A stretch of DNA of 6,364 bases from Chloroflexota bacterium (GTDB lineage: Bacteria; Chloroflexota; Anaerolineae; Aggregatilineales; UBA2796): positions 1 through 6,364 of the forward strand of contig JAGHYP010000169.1 in NCBI GenBank assembly GCA_017743585.1, read 5' to 3'. Made by a program: the position numbers and the translations under genes. Position 1 is the stretch's first letter, and each line of letters opens with the position of its first letter. Below, in pieces: positions 6,351 to 6,364 of the stretch. The notes below the pieces were generated by a model, which had not been told where the DNA came from, searched no databases, and was given only the letters and a program-made list of their open reading frames with translations.

Positions 6351-6364
6351 CTGTCTCTTATACA
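6351..6364. other. Tn5/Nextera mosaic-end adapter sequence at contig end (artefact)
   Basis: The last 14 bases, CTGTCTCTTATACA, match exactly the start of the Nextera transposase adapter read-through sequence. On the minus strand they read TGTATAAGAGACAG, the end of the mosaic-end sequence. They put an in-frame TAA (6360-6358) inside the conserved N-terminal region of glpK, where family members read on through an NQRET-type segment. These bases should be treated as library sequence rather than genome. Part of GAGACAG could coincide with native Glu-Thr codons. Confidence 0.9.

Noticed and set aside
1..6364. CRISPR array, insertion sequence, tRNA, riboswitch or phage-type system
   Set aside because: I saw no regularly spaced repeats, no transposase or integrase sequence, no tRNA-like cloverleaf and no spacer long enough for a leader; nearly all bases are accounted for by the genes listed.

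Overview
The window is a gene-dense, single-strand bacterial segment. Every supported gene is read from the minus strand, so transcription runs from the right end (6364) to the left end (1). It looks like a metagenomic contig. Base 1 lies inside a gene, and the last 14 bases match the Tn5/Nextera mosaic-end adapter rather than genome. The organism makes or made menaquinone (menA) and phosphorylates glycerol (glpK), and it exports a surface polysaccharide through an ABC (Wzm/Wzt) system. I cannot assign a phylum from sequence alone; the protein style makes Chloroflexota a weak guess.

Layout in transcription order: (1) glpK, glycerol kinase, 5' end missing (about 6350-5107). (2) A decayed glycosyltransferase-like remnant (5103-4815) that keeps recognisable first and last segments but has lost most of the middle and the reading frame. 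(3) menA, a UbiA-family prenyltransferase (4814-3849). (4) wzm, polysaccharide ABC permease (3845-3000). (5) wzt, ABC ATPase with a C-terminal glycan-recognition-type domain (2999-1734). (6) A class I methyltransferase-like protein (1750-1097). (7) A DUF268-family methyltransferase-like protein (1100-360). (8) The start of a GT11 alpha-1,2-fucosyltransferase-type gene (344 to beyond base 1). Gene junctions are 15 nt or less, abut, or overlap, so the set could be one co-transcribed unit. I see no internal promoter or terminator.

The coherent biological unit is items 4-8: an exporter, two putative glycan-modifying methyltransferase-like proteins and a fucosyltransferase. This is the export end of an O-antigen-like or cell-wall glycan locus. 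In characterised ABC-dependent O-antigen systems, the Wzt C-terminal domain reads a chain-end modification before export. Here a methyltransferase-like gene overlaps the end of wzt, which suggests, but does not prove, a similar cap-and-recognise pairing.

Base composition falls from about two-thirds G+C in glpK, menA, wzm and the wzt ATPase region to 30-47% in sampled rows of the wzt C-terminal region and the following methyltransferase gene. The break lies inside wzt, as expected if the glycan-specific part is exchanged between lineages. There are no tRNA or rRNA genes, CRISPR arrays, insertion sequences or other mobile elements that I can support.
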